DNA of 11,210 nucleotides from Beijerinckiaceae bacterium (lineage in GTDB: Bacteria > Pseudomonadota > Alphaproteobacteria > Rhizobiales > Beijerinckiaceae): the NCBI GenBank assembly GCA_947456315.1, contig CANGRU010000024.1, positions 1 to 11,210 on the forward strand, written 5' to 3'. A program made the translations under genes and the position numbers. Of this stretch, positions 1 through 5,980 are shown in pieces; the stretch's first letter is position 1; every line of letters starts with the position of its first letter. Under the pieces are notes generated by a model. It had not been told where the DNA came from. It made no database searches and was given only the letters and a program-made list of their open reading frames with translations.

Positions 1-175
1 AAATGACGAGGTCGCCACGCCGCGCCACAAGATCAATCTCGCCGCCATGAGCGGCATAAGACAGATCGAGAATGCGCCAGCCATGCAATCGCAACCATAG
101 ACGCGCGAAAAACTCTGCCTCGATCCCGAGGCCTCGGGCGCGGCGCCGACTTTGCGTGGAACGCTGGCCGCTCAG
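1..175 (-). CDS. yraN: YraN/UPF0102 family protein, partial (C-terminus beyond left edge)
   Basis: The 58 visible residues match the N-terminal half of the YraN (UPF0102) family, which has a restriction-endonuclease-like fold and no firmly established substrate. The region AEFFARLWLRLHGWRIL (about 20-36) is the usual first helix, and GGEIDLVARRGDLV (44-57) is the family's most conserved stretch, with the candidate active-site acids E46 and D48. The downstream ExK motif lies outside the window. This reading frame has no ATG, GTG or TTG upstream of the conserved part. The best start is CTG at 175-173, which overlaps the rsmI stop codon (CTGA) and follows GGAGG by six bases. The gene directly follows rsmI, its common partner in alphaproteobacteria, and is probably translationally coupled to it. 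The family call is firm; the start is an inference, and a frameshift from an ATG at 188-186 is the alternative. Confidence 0.82.
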   Translation of the reverse strand, partial: MSGQRSTQSRRRARGLGIEAEFFARLWLRLHGWRILDLSYAAHGGEIDLVARRGDLVI

Positions 176-1089
176 CCGTCGCCTCCATCCGCTTCCGCCG
201 ACAATTGAATGGCGCGCGCATAGACGCGCCGGCGTGGCAAACCAACTTCAGCGGCCACAACACTGGCGGCATCTTTCACCGAAAACTTCTGCATCGCGTC
301 GATGAGACGTGAATCAAGATCAGCCGCGCCCACTTCCGCATCATCGGCACCGGGTGGGCCGACCAGCAGCACAATCTCGCCCTTGGGCGGATCTTCTGCG
401 GCGAGCTGATCTGCAAGGCTGCGCAGAGAGCCACGCCGCACCGTCTCGAAATGTTTGGTCAATTCGCGCGCCACAGCCGCTTCGCGCCGACCGAGCACCA
501 CAGCGAGATCGTTCAAAGTTTCGGCCAATCGGCGGGGACTTTCGAAAAACACCAAAGTGCCCGGAATAGCCGCCAATTCGCCAATGCGCTGGCGGCGTGC
601 GCCCGATTTCGAGGGCAAGAAGCCTTCGAAGAAAAAGCGGTCTGTCGGCAAGCCCGCGACAACAAGCGCCGCCAGCACGGCGGATGCGCCCGGCACCGCG
701 GTCACAGGCGTGCCTTGCTCAACCGCATCGGCCACCAGTTTGAAACCGGGATCGGAAACCAGCGGCGTGCCTGCATCAGAGACCAGCGCAAGTGCTGCGC
801 CTTCTTTCAAGCGTGCCAACAGATGCGGGCGCACCACGGCTGCATTATGTTCGTGATAGGCCACCAACGGCGTCGAGATGCCGTAATGGGCGAGCAGATT
901 TTTGGTGACACGCGTGTCTTCAGCCAGCACCGCATCTGCAGCTGCCAGTGTCGATAAAGCGCGCAGCGAAATATCGCGCAAATTGCCGATGGGGGTTGCG
1001 ACCACATGCAGCCCCGGCGCAAGCGGCTCTGCCTCGGCCTTGAGGCCAAGTGCTGTGTAAGAGCCACCCCTGCTGCTATGTCCGCTCAC
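172..1089 (-). CDS. rsmI: 16S rRNA (cytidine-1402-2'-O)-methyltransferase RsmI
   Basis: RsmI transfers a methyl group from S-adenosylmethionine to the 2'-O of C1402 in the decoding centre of 16S rRNA, acting in the cytoplasm on the small subunit; RsmH methylates the base of the same nucleotide. The 305 residues show the tetrapyrrole-methylase-type fold throughout: ATPIGNLRDI (31-40), AEDTR (56-60), the glycine-rich SAM-site loop SDAGTPLVSDPG (104-115), VPGASA (132-137), FFFEGFLP (152-159), ESPRR (183-187) and KGEIVLLVGP (236-245). A short C-terminal extension follows, as is usual. The start is GTG at 1089-1087 with GGAG some bases upstream; the nearby upstream ATG is out of frame and quickly stopped. 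The stop overlaps the yraN start. The gene is divergent from the lipoprotein gene at 1306, a common alphaproteobacterial arrangement. Confidence 0.96.
   Translation of the reverse strand: MSGHSSRGGSYTALGLKAEAEPLAPGLHVVATPIGNLRDISLRALSTLAAADAVLAEDTRVTKNLLAHYGISTPLVAYHEHNAAVVRPHLLARLKEGAALALVSDAGTPLVSDPGFKLVADAVEQGTPVTAVPGASAVLAALVVAGLPTDRFFFEGFLPSKSGARRQRIGELAAIPGTLVFFESPRRLAETLNDLAVVLGRREAAVARELTKHFETVRRGSLRSLADQLAAEDPPKGEIVLLVGPPGADDAEVGAADLDSRLIDAMQKFSVKDAASVVAAEVGLPRRRVYARAIQLSAEADGGDG
182..186 (-). promoter_or_regulatory. Shine-Dalgarno sequence for yraN, inside the rsmI 3' end
   Basis: GGAGG on the minus strand lies in the last codons of rsmI, six bases before the proposed CTG start of yraN. 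Its ideal spacing is the main argument for CTG initiation, because no standard start codon exists in that frame. Confidence 0.55.
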
Positions 1090-1305
1090 CCGACCATCTC
1101 CATCTCGCGTCAGGCATAGTTTAGCGCCCCAGCCTGACCAGAGGCGTTCTTTATAACGTTTATTTTGTCCTGTATAGAGAACAGGCGTCTAAAGCCTCGC
1201 CACAGTTTAGGCCTTTTTCCTCCCCCATATTGCTGCCCGACGCGCTTTGTGGCTTTTCATAGGGGCGCGCCGCCAGCGCTTGTGAACGGCGGCCCGGAGG
1301 CAATT
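1090..1305. other. Divergent intergenic region between rsmI and the lipoprotein gene
   Basis: This 216-bp stretch must hold the promoters for both divergent genes. It has an AT-rich island (about 1148-1180) with TATAAC (1152-1157) and TATAGA (1173-1178) on the plus strand and TATAAA on the minus strand, but none has a convincing -35 partner at proper spacing. A small inverted repeat (CCTGT 1169-1173, ACAGG 1181-1185) lies in the island. The lipoprotein frame stays open upstream to a TTG at 1165, but nothing there looks coding. GGAGG at 1296-1300 is the ribosome binding site of the downstream gene. Confidence 0.4.
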
Positions 1306-2502
1306 GTGCAATACGCTCTTTCGAACACATCCATTTTGCGCCGAAATCTTGTTCTGGCCTCGCCGCTTGTGGCGTTTTTATTGGCCGGTTGCGGCCCCAC
1401 AGGGCGCCCGCAACAGGCCCCCTTATCGGCGCCGATCACGCCGGTGGAATCAGAGAACCTCACCGCACCGCTCAATGAATCGCGCGCCCGTGTCGCGTTG
1501 ATCTTGCCGCTCACACAAGGCGGGCGCCCCAGCACGGTCGGCCAAGCCATGCGCAACGCCGCCGAACTGGCCGTGTCGGAAGTGGGGGCCACCAATCTTG
1601 ATCTCATCATCAAAGACGATCTCTCCACAGTCGATGGTGCACGCCAAGCTGCACAAGCAGCCCTTGCCGAAGGTGCCGAACTCATCATCGGCCCGCTCTA
1701 TGCCCCCAATGTGAAAGAAGTCGGGCGCTTGGCCCGCGCAGCCAACAAGCCGGTCATCGGTTTCTCGACAGACACCAGCACGGCCTCGCGCAGCACTTAT
1801 CTTTTGTCATTCCTGATTGAAGGCTATGTCGACCGCGTCGTTGATCACGCCTTGTCGCGCGGCAAGAAAAACTTGGCCGCACTCGCCCCTGAAAATGATT
1901 ATGGCAATGTGGCCATCAATCAATTTGTTGATCTTGCGGCCAAGCGCGGCTTGCGCGTCGAGATCGAACGCTATGCGCCGGGCCAACCCGGTCCCGCCGT
2001 GCAAAGGCTCGCCAGCAAAGCCGGACAGATTGATGCTTTGTTCATCCCCGAACAGGCGGAGAATATGCCAGCCATGGCAGGCCTGCTGAGCGCCAACGGG
2101 CTCGATGGCAAGAAGGTGCAAATTCTGGGCACAGGCCTCTGGAATGATGCGCGCGTGCTCAATCTTCCAGCGCTGCAAGGCGCATGGTTTGCCGCCCCCG
2201 ACAATGCGGGCTTCAATGCCTTTGCAGGGCGCTATCGCGCGCGCTTTGGCTCGGAGCCGGCGCGCATTGCAACATTGGCTTATGATGCAGCCGCACTCGC
2301 CACCGCTTTGGCCAAGACACAAGGCGATGCGCGCTTTTCGGAAGGCGTGCTGACATCGCCCACAGGCTTCAACGGCACAGATGGCCTCTTCCGCTTCACG
2401 CCGGAGGGTTTGAATGAGCGCGGGCTTGCCATTCTTGAAGTGCGCAGCGGTTCTGCCACAACGGTCAGCCCTGCAGCCAAATCATTTGCATCCGGCACTT
2501 AA
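1306..2502 (+). CDS. Penicillin-binding protein activator-like lipoprotein (LpoA-like, periplasmic-binding fold)
   Basis: This is a predicted lipoprotein of about 398 residues. The first 28 form a lipoprotein signal: arginines at 12-13, a hydrophobic core, then the lipobox LLAGC with the lipidated cysteine at 29. After a proline-rich linker, the segment beginning RVALILPLTQGG starts a type I periplasmic-binding fold (Peripla_BP_6), with further hallmarks in LIIGPLYAPNV, KPVIGFSTD, ALAPENDYG and GTGLWND. Alphaproteobacterial genes beside rsmI with this structure are usually annotated as penicillin-binding protein activators, by analogy with E. coli LpoA, an outer-membrane stimulator of peptidoglycan synthase PBP1A. 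This protein lacks the long N-terminal TPR domain of E. coli LpoA (about 680 residues), so the role is an inference; a ligand-binding lipoprotein is the alternative. The GTG start was chosen because GGAGG lies five bases upstream and the signal peptide then begins correctly. Confidence 0.8.
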   Translation: MQYALSNTSILRRNLVLASPLVAFLLAGCGPTGRPQQAPLSAPITPVESENLTAPLNESRARVALILPLTQGGRPSTVGQAMRNAAELAVSEVGATNLDLIIKDDLSTVDGARQAAQAALAEGAELIIGPLYAPNVKEVGRLARAANKPVIGFSTDTSTASRSTYLLSFLIEGYVDRVVDHALSRGKKNLAALAPENDYGNVAINQFVDLAAKRGLRVEIERYAPGQPGPAVQRLASKAGQIDALFIPEQAENMPAMAGLLSANGLDGKKVQILGTGLWNDARVLNLPALQGAWFAAPDNAGFNAFAGRYRARFGSEPARIATLAYDAAALATALAKTQGDARFSEGVLTSPTGFNGTDGLFRFTPEGLNERGLAILEVRSGSATTVSPAAKSFASGT

Positions 2503-3665
2503 GCAGCGAGATCTGCGACAATCGCATCGAGCACAGGAAAACCAGCAGGCGTGACGCGGATGCGCCCGTCGGCTGTTTCCTCGATCATGCCATCGCTCAC
2601 CAGATTGGCGACACGCTTGGCATCCAATGTGCGTCCTGACAAAGCGACAAAGCGCTGCGGATCAATACCCTCTTTGAGACGCAGACCCATCAGCAAAAAT
2701 TCGTCGCCCTGCGCTTCCGCACTCAGCACTTCCGTCTCGATAATGCCATGCGTTTCGCGCTCGACGAGATCCAGCCAGTTCTCGGGATGTTTCTCGGTGG
2801 CTTGCGCCAGACGTCCTTCATTGGTGATGAGGCGACCATGTGCACCCGGACCGATGCCCGCATATTCGCCGTAACGCCAATAGACGAGATTGTGACGGCT
2901 CTCCGCACCGGGGCGCGCATGATTGGAAATCTCGTAAGCGGGCAGGCCCGCAGCTTGCGTGACGTCTTGGGTCACATCCCACAAAGCGCGTGAAGTCTCT
3001 TCATCCGGCATGGCGAGCTTGCCCGCATCGAAGAGTTTTTGGAACATCGTGTCCGGCTCGATGGTGAGCTGGTAGAGCGACAAATGTTCCGCCGCACGCG
3101 CAATCGCAGATGTCAGCTCGTCCTTCCACGCCTGCGGTGTTTGACCGGGGCGTGCATAGATCAGATCAAACGAGAAGCGATCGAAGATTGACGCCGCAAT
3201 CGCCACCGCGGCCATGGCCTCCTCGGCCGAGTGCATACGGCCCAAGCGTTTCAGATCGACATCATTCATCGCCTGAACGCCCAGCGAGACGCGATTGACA
3301 CCAGCGGCACGAAAACCGCGAAAACGCTCGGCCTCGACGCTGGTCGGATTGGCTTCGAGCGTGATTTCAGCGCCGGGCACAATTGTCCATGCGCCGGCAA
3401 TGGCATCAAGAATGGCGCCGACCGTGCGCGGCTCCATCAAGGATGGTGTGCCGCCCCCGAAGAAAATGGATGTGACTTTGCGACCGGGCGCCAACCCCGC
3501 GCGATGCGCGATCTCGCGCTGAAAAGCGGCGACAAAGCGCGCCTGATCCACCGCCTTGTAGCGGACATGCGAATTGAAATCGCAATACGGGCATTTCGAT
3601 AAGCAAAAGGGCCAATGGACGTACACGCCAAAGCCGGGAGCAAAATTTTGCGGGGTGGTGGACAT
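2499..3665 (-). CDS. hemW: Radical SAM haem chaperone HemW (formerly coproporphyrinogen III oxidase-like)
   Basis: HemW binds haem and a 4Fe-4S cluster and is thought to deliver haem to respiratory proteins. It resembles the oxygen-independent coproporphyrinogen oxidase HemN but lacks that activity. The 388-residue protein has the cluster motif CLSKCPYC (cysteines 21, 25, 28) followed by DFNSH, where HemN would have a fourth cysteine. The SAM-binding FGGGTPS lies at 69-75 and LEANP at 103-107. HNLVYW at 258-263 matches the HNxxYW haem-binding motif that separates HemW from HemN, followed by GIGPGAHG and a C-terminal HemN-type domain. The ATG at 3665 has no strong ribosome binding site, and an in-frame TAA lies just upstream. 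It follows rdgB on the same strand across a 173-bp spacer with palindromic repeats, a conserved gene pair. Its stop overlaps that of the convergent lipoprotein gene. Confidence 0.95.
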   Translation of the reverse strand: MSTTPQNFAPGFGVYVHWPFCLSKCPYCDFNSHVRYKAVDQARFVAAFQREIAHRAGLAPGRKVTSIFFGGGTPSLMEPRTVGAILDAIAGAWTIVPGAEITLEANPTSVEAERFRGFRAAGVNRVSLGVQAMNDVDLKRLGRMHSAEEAMAAVAIAASIFDRFSFDLIYARPGQTPQAWKDELTSAIARAAEHLSLYQLTIEPDTMFQKLFDAGKLAMPDEETSRALWDVTQDVTQAAGLPAYEISNHARPGAESRHNLVYWRYGEYAGIGPGAHGRLITNEGRLAQATEKHPENWLDLVERETHGIIETEVLSAEAQGDEFLLMGLRLKEGIDPQRFVALSGRTLDAKRVANLVSDGMIEETADGRIRVTPAGFPVLDAIVADLAA

Positions 3666-3674
3666 GGGTTTTTA

Positions 3675-3699
3675 TCGCATGTTTCGCGCGTCAATGCGA
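3675..3699 (-). promoter_or_regulatory. Small hairpin in the hemW leader
   Basis: TCGCAT (3675-3680) and ATGCGA (3694-3699) can pair around a 13-base loop, about ten bases before the hemW start codon. The arm nearer the gene covers the place where a Shine-Dalgarno sequence would sit, and no good one is visible. It might modulate translation, but a six-base-pair stem in GC-rich DNA can arise by chance. Confidence 0.25.
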
Positions 3700-3712
3700 G
3701 CCACGCACGCGC

Positions 3713-3832
3713 CCCTCTCCCGCTTGCGGGAGAGGGTGGCCCGCGAAGCGGGTCGGGTGAGGGTGAGTGCTGCCGAACCGCCCTCATCCGTCGCGTTTCA
3801 CGCGACACCTTCTCCCGCGCAGCGGGAGAAGG
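3713..3832. repeat. Inverted pair of structured palindromic units in the rdgB-hemW spacer
   Basis: Two units of 51 and 52 bases lie in opposite orientation (3713-3763 and 3781-3832) around a 17-base centre. Each holds an 11-bp hairpin, then a 7-bp hairpin with a GAA loop (in the unit's own orientation), then GGRTGAGGG. The outer hairpins are CCCTCTCCCGC/GCGGGAGAGGG (3713-3736, loop TT) and CCTTCTCCCGC/GCGGGAGAAGG (3808-3832). The inner hairpins are 3738-3754 and 3790-3806. Differences between the units are almost all compensatory base-pair changes. Similar CCCTCTCCCGC palindromes are, as I recall, dispersed in many Rhizobiales intergenic regions. The element starts six bases after the rdgB stop, so it is probably transcribed and could act like REP elements on RNA stability. 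Confidence 0.8.
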
Positions 3833-3838
3833 GAGGAC

Positions 3839-4477
3839 TCATTTCACGAGGCACGCCTTCGCCAAATCCTGAAAGGCACGCGCGCGATGTGACAAAGCAC
3901 GCGAGCCATCGGAGGGCAGTCCATGCTTTTCGTCTGATGTCATTTCACCAAAGGTGCGCACATGACCTTCCGGCAGGAACATGGGATCATAACCAAAACC
4001 AGCCGTGCCGCGCGGGGGCCAGACGAGATCGCCATCGATGCGGCCTTCAAAATGCTCGACATGACCATCGGGCCAAGCGATGCAAAGCGCCGAGATGAAC
4101 CAGGCTTTGCGCGTCTGGTCGCGACCAATACCTTTGGCAATGAGCTCGGCATCGATGCGCGCCATGGCGGCATCGAATTTTTTATCAACCGCCCAACGCG
4201 CCGAATAAATGCCTGGTGCTCCATCGAGACCTGCCACGCAAATACCGCTGTCATCGGCAAAGGACGGCAAGCCCGAGGCCTCCGCACCGGCGCGCGCTTT
4301 GATCTCGGCATTGGCCATGAAGGTCATGCCCGTCTCTTCGGGCTCACCCAGCTTCAAATCGCCAGCAGAGACGGCCGTGATGCCATAAGGCTCCAGCAGC
4401 TCGCGCATTTCTGCAAGCTTGCCGGCATTATGCGTGGCGATGAGAATTTTGCCTTCAAGACGACGATGCTCTGACAC
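3839..4477 (-). CDS. rdgB: XTP/dITP diphosphatase (non-canonical purine NTP pyrophosphatase, RdgB/HAM1 family)
   Basis: RdgB hydrolyses dITP, XTP and ITP to monophosphates plus pyrophosphate in the cytoplasm, keeping deaminated purines out of DNA and RNA. The 212 residues are full length for the family. The nucleotide-binding THNAGK is at 15-20, with the lysine of the motif at 20. ADDSGI (74-79) carries the metal-site acids, followed by DGAPGIYSARWA. GFGYDPMF (160-167) and SHRARAF (196-202) complete the specificity pocket. The start is GTG at 4477-4475 with only a weak purine-rich stretch upstream; no ATG lies between it and the first motif. hemW follows downstream across a palindromic spacer. 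The Bug-type binding-protein gene lies 83 bp upstream on the same strand, so the two may share a transcript, although their functions look unrelated. Confidence 0.96.
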   Translation of the reverse strand: MSEHRRLEGKILIATHNAGKLAEMRELLEPYGITAVSAGDLKLGEPEETGMTFMANAEIKARAGAEASGLPSFADDSGICVAGLDGAPGIYSARWAVDKKFDAAMARIDAELIAKGIGRDQTRKAWFISALCIAWPDGHVEHFEGRIDGDLVWPPRGTAGFGYDPMFLPEGHVRTFGEMTSDEKHGLPSDGSRALSHRARAFQDLAKACLVK

Positions 4478-4560
4478 AAGCGAATCTTTCTGTTTTGTCC
4501 GGTGCGCAATCTGTCATGAAAGCCCGCCGAACGAAACAGCGCTTGCGCCCGCCTGTTGCC

Positions 4561-5541
4561 TCACTCGATCTTGATTTTCGCCGCATTGACGACTTCTGCC
4601 CAGCGCGGAATTTCCTTGGCGATGAAATCGCGGAATTCCTCAGGCGTCGTCACCCAGACATCCGCACCATCACGCGCCAGCGCCGTGACAATATCGGGAT
4701 CGGTCATCGCCTTGCGAATTTCTGCATTGAGGCGATCCACAATGGGCTTGGGTGTGCCAACGGGTGCGAGAATGCCATACCATTGATCGGCCTCGAAGCC
4801 GGGATAGCCCTGCTCGGCAATGGTCGGGATGTCTTTCATAGCGGGCACGCGCTTGGGGCTGGAAATGCCCAAAGCCCGCAAAGTGCCGGCTTCCACATGC
4901 GGCAGAACGGCGGGCGCGCCCGTCATGGTGAGCTGCACGACATTGGCGAGCAGATCCTGCACGGCAGGTGCGGTGCCACGATAAGGCACATGCGTCATTT
5001 GCGTGCCGGTCGTCACCATAAAGGCCGCCATGGCAATATGAGCCGCACTGCCATTGCCGCCCGAGCAATAATTGAGCTTGCCCGGATTGGCTTTGGCATA
5101 GGCCACCAGCTCGGCCACGTTTTTGACGGGCAATGTGGGGTGCACGACCAGCACATTATGAACACTGGCCAGCATGGTGAGATGGGCAAAGCCCTTCACA
5201 GGGTCATAGCCCAGATTGGGATAGAGGCTCGGGTTGACGCCCAGAGTGCCGATATGGCCCATGATCAAAGTGTGACCATCAGGTGTTGCACGCGACACGG
5301 CGGTAGAAGCAACCGCCCCGCCCGCCCCTGCGCGGTTCTCGATCACAAAGGCCTTGCCCAGAGCCTCACCGAGCTTCTGGCCCAAGAGGCGCGCCAGAAT
5401 ATCCGTCGAACCACCCGGCGTGAAAGGCACCACCAGGGTCACATTCTGTGTGGGATAGGCGCTTTGGGCGAAAGCCTCGCCCATCATCGGCGCAAAGGCG
5501 GCCAGGCTGATCTGGAACTTCAGAAATGAACGGCGATCCAT
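4561..5541 (-). CDS. Bug/TctC-family tripartite tricarboxylate transporter substrate-binding protein, Tat-type signal
   Basis: This 326-residue exported protein belongs to the Bug (TctC) family, the periplasmic receptors of tripartite tricarboxylate transporters; known ligands of relatives are mostly carboxylates. The N-terminus DRRSFLKF is a good twin-arginine motif, followed by a hydrophobic stretch and probable cleavage after AFA at residue 25. VPFTPGGSTDILAR (38-51) and ENRAGAGG are the family's ligand-loop signatures; HVPYRGTAPAVQDLL and GISSPKRVPAMKDIPT are also typical. The ATG is preceded by GGAGG four bases upstream. No tctA- or tctB-like membrane gene is visible in the window, so it is an orphan receptor here, as is frequent for this expanded family. 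The ligand cannot be predicted. It is divergent from urtA and 83 bp upstream of rdgB, with no clear terminator between. Confidence 0.92.
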   Translation of the reverse strand: MDRRSFLKFQISLAAFAPMMGEAFAQSAYPTQNVTLVVPFTPGGSTDILARLLGQKLGEALGKAFVIENRAGAGGAVASTAVSRATPDGHTLIMGHIGTLGVNPSLYPNLGYDPVKGFAHLTMLASVHNVLVVHPTLPVKNVAELVAYAKANPGKLNYCSGGNGSAAHIAMAAFMVTTGTQMTHVPYRGTAPAVQDLLANVVQLTMTGAPAVLPHVEAGTLRALGISSPKRVPAMKDIPTIAEQGYPGFEADQWYGILAPVGTPKPIVDRLNAEIRKAMTDPDIVTALARDGADVWVTTPEEFRDFIAKEIPRWAEVVNAAKIKIE

Positions 5542-5605
5542 AAGTCCTCCGAGGGTCGGGCCAGTCAGCCCCTGTGTCTGTGCGTCACTTTAACGGCCAG
5601 AAGGC

Positions 5606-5630
5606 CTTGCTCAAGCACGACTTAAGCAAG
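5606..5630. promoter_or_regulatory. 25-bp imperfect palindrome, candidate operator
   Basis: The arms CTTGCTCAAG (5606-5615) and CTTAAGCAAG (5621-5630) are inverted copies with one mismatch, around the centre CACGA. It lies 65 bp before the start codon of the divergent Bug receptor gene and about 250 bp before the sigma-54 promoter, a fitting place for a repressor or activator site of the receptor gene. The protein that would bind is not known, and no regulator gene is in the window. Confidence 0.4.
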
Positions 5631-5878
5631 ATCGGCCCTGCAGCGTTCAAAAATACGGCATACCGCCCCGCGGGGCCGAAGACTGACTCATCACGCGGCG
5701 AAGTGGCGAGGCAGGCGGCAGGTCAGACCTCTTTTTTGCAAGGCCAAGAATCTGTCTGCCTAACTTTTAAGCACAACTCTGCCTCGAACAAAGCAAAAAG
5801 CCCAGCGCCGGACAGCTGCCACGAGGCCCGAAGGAAGCGCCCCTTTGGAAAAGCCCAACAAAGCAGCCAACGCACCTC

Positions 5879-5894
5879 TGGCACGCCCGTTGCA
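5879..5894 (+). promoter_or_regulatory. Sigma-54 (RpoN) -24/-12 promoter of the urt operon
   Basis: TGGCACGCCCGTTGCA fits the sigma-54 consensus TGGCAC-N5-TTGCW in every fixed position, with the essential GG (5880-5881) and GC (5892-5893) ten bases apart. Transcription should start near 5905, leaving about 75 bases before the urtA ATG. RpoN with NtrC commonly drives nitrogen-scavenging genes, so a urea transporter is an apt target. An enhancer site was not identified. Confidence 0.8.
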
Positions 5895-5980
5895 CTCCTC
5901 TGAACACGTCCCTCGTGGGCGAACGCAACTCACCGGCGCCTGTCCTCCCCGTACAGCCCGGCAACATTTTAGAGGATGCC

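Larger units (their letters stand above)
5542..5980. other. Divergent control region between the Bug receptor gene and urtA
   Basis: This 439-bp region has no convincing gene. From left to right it holds the ribosome binding site of the minus-strand gene (5546-5550), a 25-bp imperfect palindrome (5606-5630), a perfect 12-bp GC palindrome GCCCCGCGGGGC (5665-5676), AGGTCAGACCT (5723-5733) followed by a T-run, the sigma-54 promoter (5879-5894) and an untranslated leader of about 75 bases before urtA. I looked for paired NtrC half-sites (GCAC..GTGC) and found none that convince. No good sigma-70 promoter was seen for the minus-strand gene. Confidence 0.5.

Noticed and set aside
1169..1215. Small inverted repeat CCTGT/ACAGG and a GCCT/AGGC hairpin with T-run in the lipoprotein leader
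   Set aside because: Stems of four or five base pairs are expected by chance and no leader peptide or known regulator site is visible.
1165..1305. Longer form of the lipoprotein gene starting at TTG 1165
   Set aside because: The added residues would bury the lipoprotein signal peptide, while GTG 1306 has GGAGG at good spacing.
4478..4560. Possible terminator between the Bug receptor gene and rdgB
   Set aside because: On the minus strand AACAG and CTGTT can pair around a GC-rich interior, but the inner bases mismatch and the following T-run is interrupted; the support is too weak.
4495..5529. Long plus-strand open frame of about 344 codons
   Set aside because: It lies antisense to the clearly recognisable Bug receptor gene, its product is rich in His, Arg and Gln without any family motif, and it is explained by GC-rich codon bias.
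5723..5740. AGGTCAGACCT followed by a T-run, resembling a terminator
   Set aside because: The stem is only four or five base pairs with a tiny loop, and no plus-strand gene upstream would need it.
5545..5878. NtrC enhancer sites upstream of the sigma-54 promoter
   Set aside because: Single GCAC half-sites occur (for example near 5615 and 5771) but none is paired with GTGC at proper spacing.
5574..5903. Possible 109-residue plus-strand gene in the divergent control region
   Set aside because: It begins with GTG and no good ribosome binding site, has no recognisable motif, contains the candidate operator, and ends inside the sigma-54 promoter region.
5915..5980. Longer UrtA starting at GTG 5915
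   Set aside because: It would start only about ten bases after the predicted transcription start and would put 22 residues before the signal peptide; ATG 5981 has its own AGAGGA.
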